Assembly: GCA_007695295.1 (NCBI GenBank)
Contig: REEB01000168.1
Span: 1 to 64,000, forward strand
Direction of reading: 5' to 3'
Length of the DNA stretch: 64,000 bases
Source: Puniceicoccaceae bacterium
GTDB taxonomy: Bacteria; Verrucomicrobiota; Verrucomicrobiia; Opitutales; Opitutaceae
Below are positions 8,648 to 16,111 of this stretch, piece after piece (the first letter of the stretch is position 1; the number at the start of each line of letters is the position of its first letter). Under the pieces are notes generated by a model. That model had not been told where the DNA came from. It made no database searches and saw only the letters and a program-made list of their open reading frames with translations. The translations under genes were made by a program, and so were the position numbers.

Positions 8648-9194
8648 GATTTCTCCGGATAGTCTCCTGAGTGGACTCATCGAAAGAGCGTCCGCCCTCG
8701 GCATCAAGCCAACAAATGACCGGCTGGTCGCCTCCATCGCCTCCCAGCGGCTGCTCTGGTTTTCCGGCGACCGGCTCCTTCGGACCTTGGTGATGTCAAC
8801 TGGCCGCAACCCTCCGTCCTGCCGCGAAGGCTCCGAGGGCACCCCCACCGGGCTGCACCGGGCCGCCGACCGGATCGGGCGGGACCAGCCAGCGGGCATG
8901 GTCTTCACAAGCCGCCTCCCCCAAGGAAGATGCTGGCCGGAGTTCCCCTCCAAGGAACAGGCCGGAAACCTCATCACCACCCGCATCATCCGCCTTCGCG
9001 GCCTCGAGCCGGGCCACAATGCCGGCCCCGGGGTCGACACCTACGACCGCTACGTCTACATCCACGGCACCAACCACCCCGATCGGCTCGGCCGGCCCCA
9101 GAGCGCAGGCTGCCTGTTGCTTGGTGACGACGACCTGATCGAGCTCTTCGACCGGCTCGAGGATGGGGCGCTTGTCTGGATCACACCGGACTGA
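8646..9194 (+). CDS. L,D-transpeptidase (YkuD domain), apparently cytoplasmic form
   Basis: A protein of up to 182 residues with an L,D-transpeptidase catalytic domain. The segment NDRLVASIASQRLLWF matches the strand that opens YkuD domains, REGSEGTPTGLHR follows, and the active-site region reads IHGTN...SAGCLLL, equivalent to HGT...S(H/A)GCxR with the nucleophile cysteine near residue 163. Such enzymes make 3-3 cross-links in peptidoglycan or attach lipoproteins. I see no signal peptide or membrane anchor, which is odd for a periplasmic enzyme but seen in short members. The ATG at 8646 shares CATG with the asd start on the other strand, so a later start is possible. Its end overlaps the convergent phosphatase gene by 14 bases. 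Confidence 0.8.
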   Translation: MISPDSLLSGLIERASALGIKPTNDRLVASIASQRLLWFSGDRLLRTLVMSTGRNPPSCREGSEGTPTGLHRAADRIGRDQPAGMVFTSRLPQGRCWPEFPSKEQAGNLITTRIIRLRGLEPGHNAGPGVDTYDRYVYIHGTNHPDRLGRPQSAGCLLLGDDDLIELFDRLEDGALVWITPD

Positions 9195-10017
9195 AGCGCC
9201 CCGCATCCGGAGGGAGGTTTTTCACCACCTCCCGGCAAACCTCCGGCGAACCGGCCACGTAGGCCAGCGGACGCATCCGCACATCGAAGGCGCGCACCGG
9301 AAACGGGTTCACCCCGAAGAACTCCAGGTGCGCCCCGCTCTCCCGGCAGAGCGCCACCCCGGCGGTGATGTCCCAGACTTTGATCGTGAAATCCGCCGCC
9401 GCATCCACCCGCCCGAGGGCCGCATAGGCCAGGTGAAGCGCACCGGAGCCGAAGCTGCGCAACTTGAAACGCTCCATCACCCCCGTCGCCCACGGGGCGA
9501 AGCGTTGCCCCAAAGGCGTGTGCACCGCCACCACCGTCTGCCTGCCGGGAGCGCGAAACTCCGGCCGGATCCGCTCCTGCCCCGCCCAGAGGCCCCGCCC
9601 CGGCCCGCCATGCAGCAAAACCCGCTGGCCGAAGTCATAGACCCAGCCGTAGACCGGCTCACCTTCGTGCAACAACCCCAGCGCGATCGCACACATCGGG
9701 ATGCCGAGGGCGTAGTTGTTGGTGCCGTCAATCGGGTCGAGCACCCAGGAAAAGGGCCGGTCCGCCGCCAACTCACCCTGCTCGGGCGGCATTTCCTCGC
9801 TGAAAAAACAGTCGCCGGAAAACCGCGCCGCCAAGGCCGAGAAGAGATCGCGCGACACCGCCAGATCGGCCGGCGTCACACGGGAGCCGTCTTCCTTCCA
9901 GCGGCTCTCGGACCGCCCGAAGTGCAGATGCAGAAACGCACAGCGGTCCATCACCGCCGATCGCCCCGCCTCGATCCGGGCCTGCAGGGAAGTTGCTGAT
10001 GACACCCGCCCCGGCAT
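9181..10017 (-). CDS. Inositol-monophosphatase-family phosphatase
   Basis: A 278-residue Mg-dependent phosphatase of the IMPase/CysQ/FBPase superfamily. Metal-binding motifs are complete: SEEMP (first Glu pair), WVLDPIDGTNNYALG, and WDITAG near the C-terminus. Members hydrolyse myo-inositol phosphate, histidinol phosphate or 3'-phosphoadenosine phosphates; the substrate is not decidable here. The ATG at 10017 gives a normal N-terminus. The same frame runs on upstream to an ATG at 10191, but those extra 58 codons translate the inverted-repeat arm of the neighbouring cassette (KWDYDYEQDYDYG) and low-complexity sequence, so they are unlikely to belong to the enzyme. Confidence 0.88.
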   Translation of the reverse strand: MPGRVSSATSLQARIEAGRSAVMDRCAFLHLHFGRSESRWKEDGSRVTPADLAVSRDLFSALAARFSGDCFFSEEMPPEQGELAADRPFSWVLDPIDGTNNYALGIPMCAIALGLLHEGEPVYGWVYDFGQRVLLHGGPGRGLWAGQERIRPEFRAPGRQTVVAVHTPLGQRFAPWATGVMERFKLRSFGSGALHLAYAALGRVDAAADFTIKVWDITAGVALCRESGAHLEFFGVNPFPVRAFDVRMRPLAYVAGSPEVCREVVKNLPPDAGRFSPV

Positions 10018-10110
10018 ACCCGCCCGCACCCGCAAGTCAACTGCCGCGCCGCCGGCATTGCCGCTTGCGGCCGGACCTGAGTTCAACAGTGGGACACCCT
10101 CTCCAAGCCC

Positions 10111-10140
10111 GTAATCGTAATCCTGCTCGTAATCGTAATC
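10111..10140. repeat. Inverted-repeat arm, left, copy A
   Basis: Thirty bases whose reverse complement matches 10408-10437 at 28 of 30 positions. On the minus strand it encodes the DYDYEQDYDY tail of the four-helix-bundle protein. The core is GATTACGAGCAGGATTACG. Confidence 0.85.
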
Positions 10141-10397
10141 CCACTTCCCGTTCTTCCGCAGGTCCTGCACCGTGCCCAGATGATTCTTCATGGATGCGGC
10201 TGGCAGAGGTGCTGCGGACTAGGCCCACGAATTGATGCCCTGTCCAACTGATGGTAAACCGCAAGGTTCCTGGGAAATCCTGCGAGCCATTCATCAACCC
10301 AGGAAACCCAGGAAACAAAACCGATGGCATCCCGGCACACATCCAACGTTTCATGACCAAGGGGTGTTTTCGTGGGGTGAAATGCAGTCACCGGCAC
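10141..10397 (-). pseudogene. Remnant of four-helix-bundle (S23/IVP-like) protein gene, copy A
   Basis: The minus strand reads GHETLDVCRDAIGFVSW, then VDEWLAGFPRNLAVYHQLD and RASI, the helix 1 to helix 2 region of the four-helix-bundle family first known from 23S rRNA intervening sequences. The frame then jumps straight to the C-terminal part in another frame (RSTSASRIHEESSG), so the middle of the protein, including the conserved stretch after RAS(T/I)SIPLN, is deleted. The open frame from the GTG at 10397 gives only 69 residues. It is almost certainly non-functional. The family is known; the assignment rests on my recognition of the motif pattern. Confidence 0.6.
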
Positions 10398-10407
10398 TCG
10401 ATCAGCA

Positions 10408-10437
10408 GATTATGATTACGAGCAGGATTACGATTAA
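10408..10437. repeat. Inverted-repeat arm, right, copy A
   Basis: Partner of 10111-10140, 28 of 30 bases matching as an inverted repeat. It lies upstream of the broken reading frame and is not translated as part of it. It is followed by GCGGGACACCC, which also follows the right arm of copy B. Confidence 0.85.
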
Positions 10438-10506
10438 GATGAGCGGCGGGACACCCAATCCAGCAATCCCACCAGCGCGAATCTACGACTATATGCGCCA
10501 TTGGAG

Positions 10507-10740
10507 AAGAACGCACCAAGGCTCGCACCGCTTGGAGAGTCTGGCGGCGCCGCAGTCGTCCCAGCTTGCGGCCGGTGGTTGAACCCCGTGCGGCGGGAAA
10601 ACTGGCACCGGATCACCGAGGCGCTTGGAAACCACCCCGAAGGCGGAGCCGAAGGAGTCGCCGCATCCCGGATGCCGAAACGCCCGCCGGGAAATCCCGG
10701 CGGGCGCTGGCACGTTTCGTCATAGCCTTCCGGCTGAAGG
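10507..10740. other. Non-coding gap downstream of cassette A
   Basis: No gene is seen. It contains the right-hand GCTTGCGGCCGG copy (10564-10575) and, near its end, a strong hairpin that would terminate the minus-strand TonB receptor transcript. Confidence 0.6.
10681..10706 (-). terminator. Intrinsic-terminator-like hairpin after TonB receptor gene
   Basis: A perfect 11-bp stem (CGCCCGCCGGG with its complement) and a 4-base loop lie 35 bases past the receptor stop codon. On the minus strand it is followed by TTTCGG, a weak T tract. Confidence 0.65.
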
Positions 10741-13608
10741 TCAGAAGGGCAAAGTGAGCGAGATTTCGTAGGACCGCCCGAGGGGCGAGTGCAGACCACC
10801 GTTGAAGCCGAAAACGGTGTTGGAGAAGGGCGGTTTCTCGTTGAAGATGTTGCCGATGCCGGCGCCGACGCGCAGGCCCCGGGCATGCCCCCCGAAGACG
10901 CCTTCGACAAACTCATAACTGCCGCGCAGGTCCACCGTGGTGAAGGAAGAGAAACCCTGCGGAGCGAGCCAGTTGCCGCCGCGGTTCGACTCGAAACTGC
11001 CAATGTAGTTAACAAACATGGATGCCGACCACGGATCGCGATTCCAGAGGACCGAACCCACGAAGCTCCACTTCGGCGGCGAGAAGGTGTCGCCTTCGTC
11101 CTCCTGCAGCGGCTGGCCGGGCTGGACTTCGATGCGGGAGCGCAGGGTGCGGGTGGCCGCGCCGGTGAAGCGGAAGCGGCCGAGTTCCTCTGTGTTGATG
11201 GTGTAGCGCAGGACCGTGTCGAGGCTGTGGCTCTGCACGAGGCCGAAGTTGACCAAGGTGAGGTCCACCTGGGTCACGGCCCCGGGCTGTCCGAGGGCGA
11301 TGTCATCCTCGGTCGGGGCCGCCCGCACCACCCGGCCTGGGAAGAGGTCTTCGTTAGCCACGAAGGCGTTGGCCGAAAGGCTGCGGATACTGTCACGCTG
11401 CTCGGTGCGGTGGTAGCCGACTTCGATGCCCAGACCCGGTACCACCGGCGGCTCGAAGACGAGACCGTAGAACTCGTTGGTCGACTTTTCGGGTCGGATG
11501 TCTTCGTTGGAGCCTCGCTGGAGCTGGACGCCGGAGGTTTGCGCGGGCTCGCGCCGCGGGTCGGTAATGGTACCGGTGAAGGAGGATCCGGCCACTTGGT
11601 ACTCCGTGAGATCGGGGGCGCGAAATCCGCGCGAGTAGGTCGCCCGCAGGAGCAGCGACTCATGGGGGACCCAGGCCACTCCGACCTTGGGCACGGTGGT
11701 GGAACCGGCGCGGTCCTGGTCCTCGTAGCGGGCGGCCAAGCTCAAGTCGAGCCGGCGCGCCAGCTCGACGGCATTGTCCCGCCCGAAGATCGGCACGGAA
11801 AATTCCGTGAAGAGCGCGTAGGTGTCCTCGCTGCCCCGGACGACCTCGTCGGGCGTCGTGCTCACGGTGCTGCGGTTGCGCTGTTTGTTGTATTCTCCGC
11901 CGGCCGCCATCTGGACCGGGCCGCCGGGAATGTCGAAGAGTTCACCGGTGGCATGGAGGTCGAGCGTCCAGAGGCTGGAACGGCCTTCTCGGAGCACGAA
12001 CTGCTCGAAGGCGCGGTAAATCTCGGACTGGTCCACCCCGCCGGCACGGGCGTCGGCAAAGGGATTGAGCCGGAGCGCGGGGTCGGGATTGGTGAGCGCA
12101 GCGGTGATGGCGGCCCCGCTGAAGTTGCGGGTCAGCTCGTCGGAGGAGCCGCGGCCGTAGTTGAGGCCGGCGTCCCACTCCCAGCTCGGTCCGATCCGGC
12201 CCCGGGCGCCGACGAGTGCGTGCACGCTTTTGTTGATCGTATCCTGGTGGATGGATCCGAACTCATAGTGGAACATGCCCACAAGTACATCCTGGCCGAA
12301 GGGGTTGTCGGGATTGGGCTGACCGTCGATTTCCGCCGGCACGATGCTGGCAAATTGGCCGAAGAACGAGGCGGCGGCGGCGGAAGACACGCCCGGCTGG
12401 GTGCTGAAGCGGCCGCGGCGGTCACTGTAACCGATTCGAGTATACACCTCGACAAGTTCGCTGGCTTCCGCAGTCAGGTTGAGCTGGGTGGCCCAGCGCT
12501 CGGACTCCGGGATGAGGTCGAGAAATTCCGCCGTGTTGCCGCGCCGGGCGCCGGAGGGAAAGGCCTGGGCCACTCCGATGAAGTCGGCGGGGGTGAGGTT
12601 GGTGCCGTCGGTTCCCTCCGGCGCCAGGGCCACCCGGGTGGGGTTGCCGTTGGGGTCGAGCACGCCGTTGAGATCCCCTACCCGCGCCTGCACGGTGGCG
12701 GGGTAGCCCCAGTTGAGCCGGAGGTCGCTGCCGAAGACGGGATTGCCGTCGCCGTCGATGCCGATCTGGATATCACGGTGATCCTGGTTGGCGGAGAAGG
12801 AGCGCTGGGAGGCTTTGAGGGAGGAACGGTCGAAATACTCGAAGGAGAAAGTGCCGCGCAGTCCTTCGCGCGCGAAACCGGTCGTGAGCAGGGTGCTCCG
12901 CTCGCGGGCGCCACCGTCGAAGGTGCCGCGGTAGTTGCCGCTCAGCTCACTGCCGATGTAGTCTTTTTTCAATACGATGTTGATCACTCCGGCGATGGCA
13001 TCGGCGCCATAGATGGCCGAGGCGCCGTCGGTCACGACTTCGATCCGCTCGATCATGCCCAGCGGGATGCTGTTGAGATCGACGAAGCCTTGGCGCGAAT
13101 CGGACGAGCGGTTGCCGAAGGCGGACTTGGGCAGGCGGCGCCCGTCGACCAGCACGAGGGTCGAGCCGGAGCCGAGCCCGCGCAGGCCCGCTCCGGAAAC
13201 ACCGGTCTGGCCGGGAGGCGCGGCGGACGCTCCGAGGACGAAGTTGAAGGCTGGCAGGGTGGTCTCGGTGCGCTGGCCGAACTCAGGGTTGAGCTCATTG
13301 GGCGTGCTCCCTCGGCCCGCCGCGATGCCGGTGTAATTCTGCGGCAGAGTGCGGAGCAAATCAGCCAAGGTGAAGGCACCGGTGGCGCGGATGTATTCCT
13401 CGTCGTAAATGGCGAGCGGGCTGGGGCCCTCGACCTCCGTGCGGGCAATGCGGGAGCCGAAAACGGCCACCGGCTCAAGGCGCTCGGCGTCGGTGGAGGC
13501 CGGCGTGGCTGATGGAGTGGCGGGCTGGGCGGAAAGAAGCGCGGGAAGCAGCGCTCCGGCAATAAGGAGGCGCGACAGCAGCCTCCGGTGGTTGCGGATA
13601 GAATGCAT
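10741..13608 (-). CDS. TonB-dependent outer-membrane receptor
   Basis: A 955-residue receptor that would import a bulky ligand across the outer membrane using TonB energy. Residues 1 to about 27 form a signal peptide (RLLIAGALLPALLSA). A plug domain follows with LADLLRTLPQ, GLRGLGSGSTLVLVDGRR and IERIEVVTDGASAIYGADAI, then a long beta-barrel with GFRAPDLTEYQ, and a terminal phenylalanine (SLTLPF) for barrel assembly. The plug type, with paired aromatic-rich loops, is common in carbohydrate and unknown-substrate receptors of environmental bacteria; the ligand is unknown. No ExbB/TonB lies adjacent. The gene is divergent from a Gfo/Idh/MocA oxidoreductase, which would suit sugar use. Confidence 0.93.
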   Translation of the reverse strand: MHSIRNHRRLLSRLLIAGALLPALLSAQPATPSATPASTDAERLEPVAVFGSRIARTEVEGPSPLAIYDEEYIRATGAFTLADLLRTLPQNYTGIAAGRGSTPNELNPEFGQRTETTLPAFNFVLGASAAPPGQTGVSGAGLRGLGSGSTLVLVDGRRLPKSAFGNRSSDSRQGFVDLNSIPLGMIERIEVVTDGASAIYGADAIAGVINIVLKKDYIGSELSGNYRGTFDGGARERSTLLTTGFAREGLRGTFSFEYFDRSSLKASQRSFSANQDHRDIQIGIDGDGNPVFGSDLRLNWGYPATVQARVGDLNGVLDPNGNPTRVALAPEGTDGTNLTPADFIGVAQAFPSGARRGNTAEFLDLIPESERWATQLNLTAEASELVEVYTRIGYSDRRGRFSTQPGVSSAAAASFFGQFASIVPAEIDGQPNPDNPFGQDVLVGMFHYEFGSIHQDTINKSVHALVGARGRIGPSWEWDAGLNYGRGSSDELTRNFSGAAITAALTNPDPALRLNPFADARAGGVDQSEIYRAFEQFVLREGRSSLWTLDLHATGELFDIPGGPVQMAAGGEYNKQRNRSTVSTTPDEVVRGSEDTYALFTEFSVPIFGRDNAVELARRLDLSLAARYEDQDRAGSTTVPKVGVAWVPHESLLLRATYSRGFRAPDLTEYQVAGSSFTGTITDPRREPAQTSGVQLQRGSNEDIRPEKSTNEFYGLVFEPPVVPGLGIEVGYHRTEQRDSIRSLSANAFVANEDLFPGRVVRAAPTEDDIALGQPGAVTQVDLTLVNFGLVQSHSLDTVLRYTINTEELGRFRFTGAATRTLRSRIEVQPGQPLQEDEGDTFSPPKWSFVGSVLWNRDPWSASMFVNYIGSFESNRGGNWLAPQGFSSFTTVDLRGSYEFVEGVFGGHARGLRVGAGIGNIFNEKPPFSNTVFGFNGGLHSPLGRSYEISLTLPF

Positions 13609-13803
13609 GGGAGTCGATCGTTTCGTAGTGGCTGGAGAAGGACGGGGTCTTTGTCCGTCGGTGTGATGACAAGGTTATAGAAACCAAGGAGATCGGGGAA
13701 TAGGCCTTTGGTCACAATTGATCAATCCTCGGGGAACAATAGCGGCGCACGAACCGGGCACGGTCGTTGACACCTCCGCCCCCCACGGAATGCTTGCCCC
13801 GCG

Positions 13804-14880
13804 ATGGCCAAATCATCCCCCCGCTCTACCGCTCCCGCACCCGTTCGCATCGGCATCATCGGCATGGGCATCGGCCGCGAAAACGCCCGCGGCTTCCTCG
13901 CCGATCCGCGGGCCCGCATCACCGCCCTCTGCGACCTCGATCCGGCCCGCATGCAGGACTTCGCCAAGGAACTGCCGGAGACGCCGCAGTTTTTCACCGA
14001 CCACCGCGCCATCTGCCGGGCCGCCGAGGTGGATGCGGTTTTTGTCGGCACGCCCAACCAATACCACGTGCCCGTGGCCTTGGAAGCCGTCCGCAACGGC
14101 AAGCATGTCATGGTCACCAAGCCGTTGGCCGACTCGGTCGCCGCCGGCAAACGCCTGGTGGAGGCCGCCGAGGCCGCCGGGGTGGTCAACATGATGTCCC
14201 TGAGCACCCGCTTTTCACCCGGCTGCCGGCATCTCGGCAACATCCGCGAGGAGGGTTTCTTCGGCGATCTCTATTACGCCCGCGCCCGCAGCATCCGCCG
14301 CAGCGGCATTCCGGCATGGAACCTCGGTTTCATCACTCCGGGCGGCGGAGCCTTTCGCGACATGGGGGTGCACGTGCTCGACGCTGCCTGGTGGCTGCTG
14401 GGCCGGCCCCGGCCGACCACCGTTGCCGGAGTCGCCGGCGCCCGCTTCGGGCCCCGTGGACAGGGTTACTGGGGATTCTCCCCCGTCGCGCCGGAAATCG
14501 CCGCCAAGTTCGACACCGATGACTACGCGGGCGGCTTCATCCGCTTCGAAAACGGCACCGGCCTGCAAGTCGAAAGCTTCTGGGCCTCCCACCAGCCCGA
14601 GGAACTCCAGGTCGAGCTTTTCGGCAGCGAGGGTGGCGCCCGCATGGCTCCCCCCACCCTCTACCGTACTGTGGCCGGGGCGCCCCACGACACCGCCGTC
14701 ACCCTGCCCAAGAGCCTGCCCGGCCCTTGGGCGGCGATGGCCCGCCATTTCCTCGACTGCATTCTCGGCAAAGCCACCTGCGAAGCGCCGCTCCGCGATG
14801 GTCTCGCCGTCCAGATCATGATGGAGGGCCTGCTCAAAAGCGCGGCCAACGGCAAGGAAGTCCGCTTCCCACGGATCTGA
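13804..14880 (+). CDS. Gfo/Idh/MocA family oxidoreductase
   Basis: A 358-residue NAD(P)-dependent oxidoreductase. The Rossmann domain opens with IGIIGMGIGRENARGF near residue 16, then ALCDLDPAR, TPNQYH and the family signature VTKPLADS (the usual EKP reads TKP). The second domain contains DMGVHVLDAAWWLLG, equivalent to the conserved D-x3-H element near the active site. There is no signal peptide or Tat motif, so it is cytoplasmic. Members oxidise or epimerise sugars and inositols; the substrate is undetermined. It sits back to back with the TonB receptor gene across about 195 bases. Confidence 0.9.
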   Translation: MAKSSPRSTAPAPVRIGIIGMGIGRENARGFLADPRARITALCDLDPARMQDFAKELPETPQFFTDHRAICRAAEVDAVFVGTPNQYHVPVALEAVRNGKHVMVTKPLADSVAAGKRLVEAAEAAGVVNMMSLSTRFSPGCRHLGNIREEGFFGDLYYARARSIRRSGIPAWNLGFITPGGGAFRDMGVHVLDAAWWLLGRPRPTTVAGVAGARFGPRGQGYWGFSPVAPEIAAKFDTDDYAGGFIRFENGTGLQVESFWASHQPEELQVELFGSEGGARMAPPTLYRTVAGAPHDTAVTLPKSLPGPWAAMARHFLDCILGKATCEAPLRDGLAVQIMMEGLLKSAANGKEVRFPRI

Positions 14881-14930
14881 GCAGCCGACCCGCGCGGAGC
14901 TCAAGTTTAACCACTTCCGGCATCCGCTCT

Positions 14931-15134
14931 CCCGCCGCCTTCGGAGTCTGAGCGGCAGGCTTGCAGGCGGCGGGCAACAATTGCCCGGCGGACCCGGCGG
15001 TGGCATGCGCCATGCTACTTCCCAAGCATCAGTCATGCATTCCCTGTCAGCAGGGATATTTGGGGTAACATGGATGTTTCGCTCAGCGAAACGAGAAAAT
15101 AAGGGGGCCGGCGTTAGGGGTAATCGCCGGCCCC
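14931..15134 (+). ncRNA. Candidate structured RNA or lipA leader (chain of perfect hairpins)
   Basis: The 324-base gap before lipA contains no credible reading frame but a run of self-complementary elements: 14931-14940 with 14965-14974; GGGCAA at 14972 with TTGCCC at 14981; GCATG at 15003 with CATGC at 15011; TCCCTG at 15041 with CAGGGA at 15051; GTTTCGC at 15076 with GCGAAAC at 15086; and a 10-bp terminator-like stem at 15104-15134. The first two share bases and could be alternatives. This could be a small RNA, a riboswitch-like leader, or simply the 3' region of the upstream oxidoreductase. I do not recognise it as a known family. Confidence 0.4.
15104..15134 (+). terminator. Terminator-like hairpin before lipA
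   Basis: GGGGCCGGCG pairs perfectly with CGCCGGCCCC around an 11-base loop. The + strand continues TTCTCATTGT; the minus strand continues CTTATTTTCTC, so it may act in both directions. Confidence 0.6.
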
Positions 15135-15204
15135 TTCTCATTGTCCCCGGGACCGACGCTGTTTCGCGGTTGAATTTTTCCCCGATTGCCGGAGTGTGTT
15201 CGAC

Positions 15205-16083
15205 ATGTCGAACCGGAAACCCGCCTGGCTCCGTGCCAAACTTCCCGCCGGACCTGAACACGCCCGGGTGCGCAACTTGGTGGACAGCCAGAAGCTCCAC
15301 ACCGTCTGCCAGAGCGCCCAGTGCCCGAACCTCGGCGAATGCTGGTCGCGCGGCACCGCCACGGTCATGATCCTCGGCAACATCTGCACCCGCTCCTGCC
15401 GCTTCTGCGCCATCGAGACGGGCCGCCCCACCGAGCTCGATCTCGGCGAACCCGCCCGCGTGGCCGAGGCCGTCGCCATCATGGGCCTGCGGCATTGCGT
15501 CATCACCTCCGTCGCCCGGGACGAACTGAGCGACGGCGGCGCTTCGGTCTGGGCCGCCACCATCCGCGCCATCCGCCACCGCACCCCCTCCACCGCCATC
15601 GAAGTCCTCATCCCCGACTTCCAAGGCCGCCTCCAGGATCTGGATACGGTGCTCGACGCCCGCCCGGACATTCTCAACCACAATCTCGAGACGGTCGAGC
15701 GCCTCCAGCGCAAGGTCCGTGTCCAGGCCCGCTACGACCGCAGCCGCTCCATCCTCGAGCACGCCAAATCCCGCGGCTTCACCACCAAGTCCGGCCTCAT
15801 GCTGGGCATCGGCGAGACCAAGCCCGAGATCGAACAAACCCTCCGCGACCTCCGCGACTCCGGCGTCGATATCCTCACCATCGGCCAATACCTCCAGCCG
15901 ACCGCCCGCCACCTGCCGGTCGACCGCTGGGTCACCCCGGAGGAATTCACCCATTGGAAGGAATTCGGCCTCTCCATCGGCTTCGGCGTCATCGAATCCG
16001 GCCCGCTCGTCCGCTCCTCCTACCACGCCGACGAACAGTCCGCCCGGTACGCGGACAAAGCCGCCACCCAGGCCTCCGCCTGA
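15205..16083 (+). CDS. lipA: Lipoyl synthase
   Basis: Radical-SAM enzyme that inserts two sulfurs into octanoyl-protein to form the lipoyl cofactor. All diagnostic elements are present in 292 residues: auxiliary-cluster cysteines 35, 40 and 46 (CQSAQCPNLGEC), radical-SAM cysteines 61, 65 and 68 (CTRSCRFC), and the C-terminal RSSY whose serine ligates the auxiliary cluster. The ATG at 15205 is chosen because GGAG at 15191-15194 is 10 bases upstream; the GTG at 15196 is too close to that site. It follows the hairpin-rich leader, and an oligopeptidase gene begins 28 bases downstream. Confidence 0.97.
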   Translation: MSNRKPAWLRAKLPAGPEHARVRNLVDSQKLHTVCQSAQCPNLGECWSRGTATVMILGNICTRSCRFCAIETGRPTELDLGEPARVAEAVAIMGLRHCVITSVARDELSDGGASVWAATIRAIRHRTPSTAIEVLIPDFQGRLQDLDTVLDARPDILNHNLETVERLQRKVRVQARYDRSRSILEHAKSRGFTTKSGLMLGIGETKPEIEQTLRDLRDSGVDILTIGQYLQPTARHLPVDRWVTPEEFTHWKEFGLSIGFGVIESGPLVRSSYHADEQSARYADKAATQASA

Positions 16084-16111
16084 GCCTTCCGCCGGGCTGC
16101 CGCCACCCTTC

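Larger units (their letters stand above)
10077..10506 (-). mobile_element. Degenerate four-helix-bundle gene cassette, copy A
   Basis: About 430 bases homologous to copy B at 29777-30383. Shared parts, read on the minus strand, are a 5' flank ending in ATTGGAG, a 30-bp inverted-repeat arm, the start of a four-helix-bundle reading frame, the end of that frame, the second inverted-repeat arm, and a terminal TTGAACTCAG. The central part of the coding region present in copy B is missing here, so this is an internally deleted copy. It separates the phosphatase gene from the TonB receptor gene. A 12-bp exact repeat (GCTTGCGGCCGG) sits outside both ends, at 10063-10074 and 10564-10575, within weaker similarity of about 35 bases. 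Confidence 0.6.

Noticed and set aside
10100-10440. Short GATTAC-type repeats that could suggest a CRISPR array or tandem repeat.
   Set aside because: Units are not regularly spaced by unique spacers, and they form one inverted pair that also encodes a protein tail.
10789-13512. A 907-codon open frame on the plus strand, opposite the TonB receptor.
   Set aside because: It mirrors the receptor's codons, has no recognisable domain, and is the kind of antisense opening expected in GC-rich genes.
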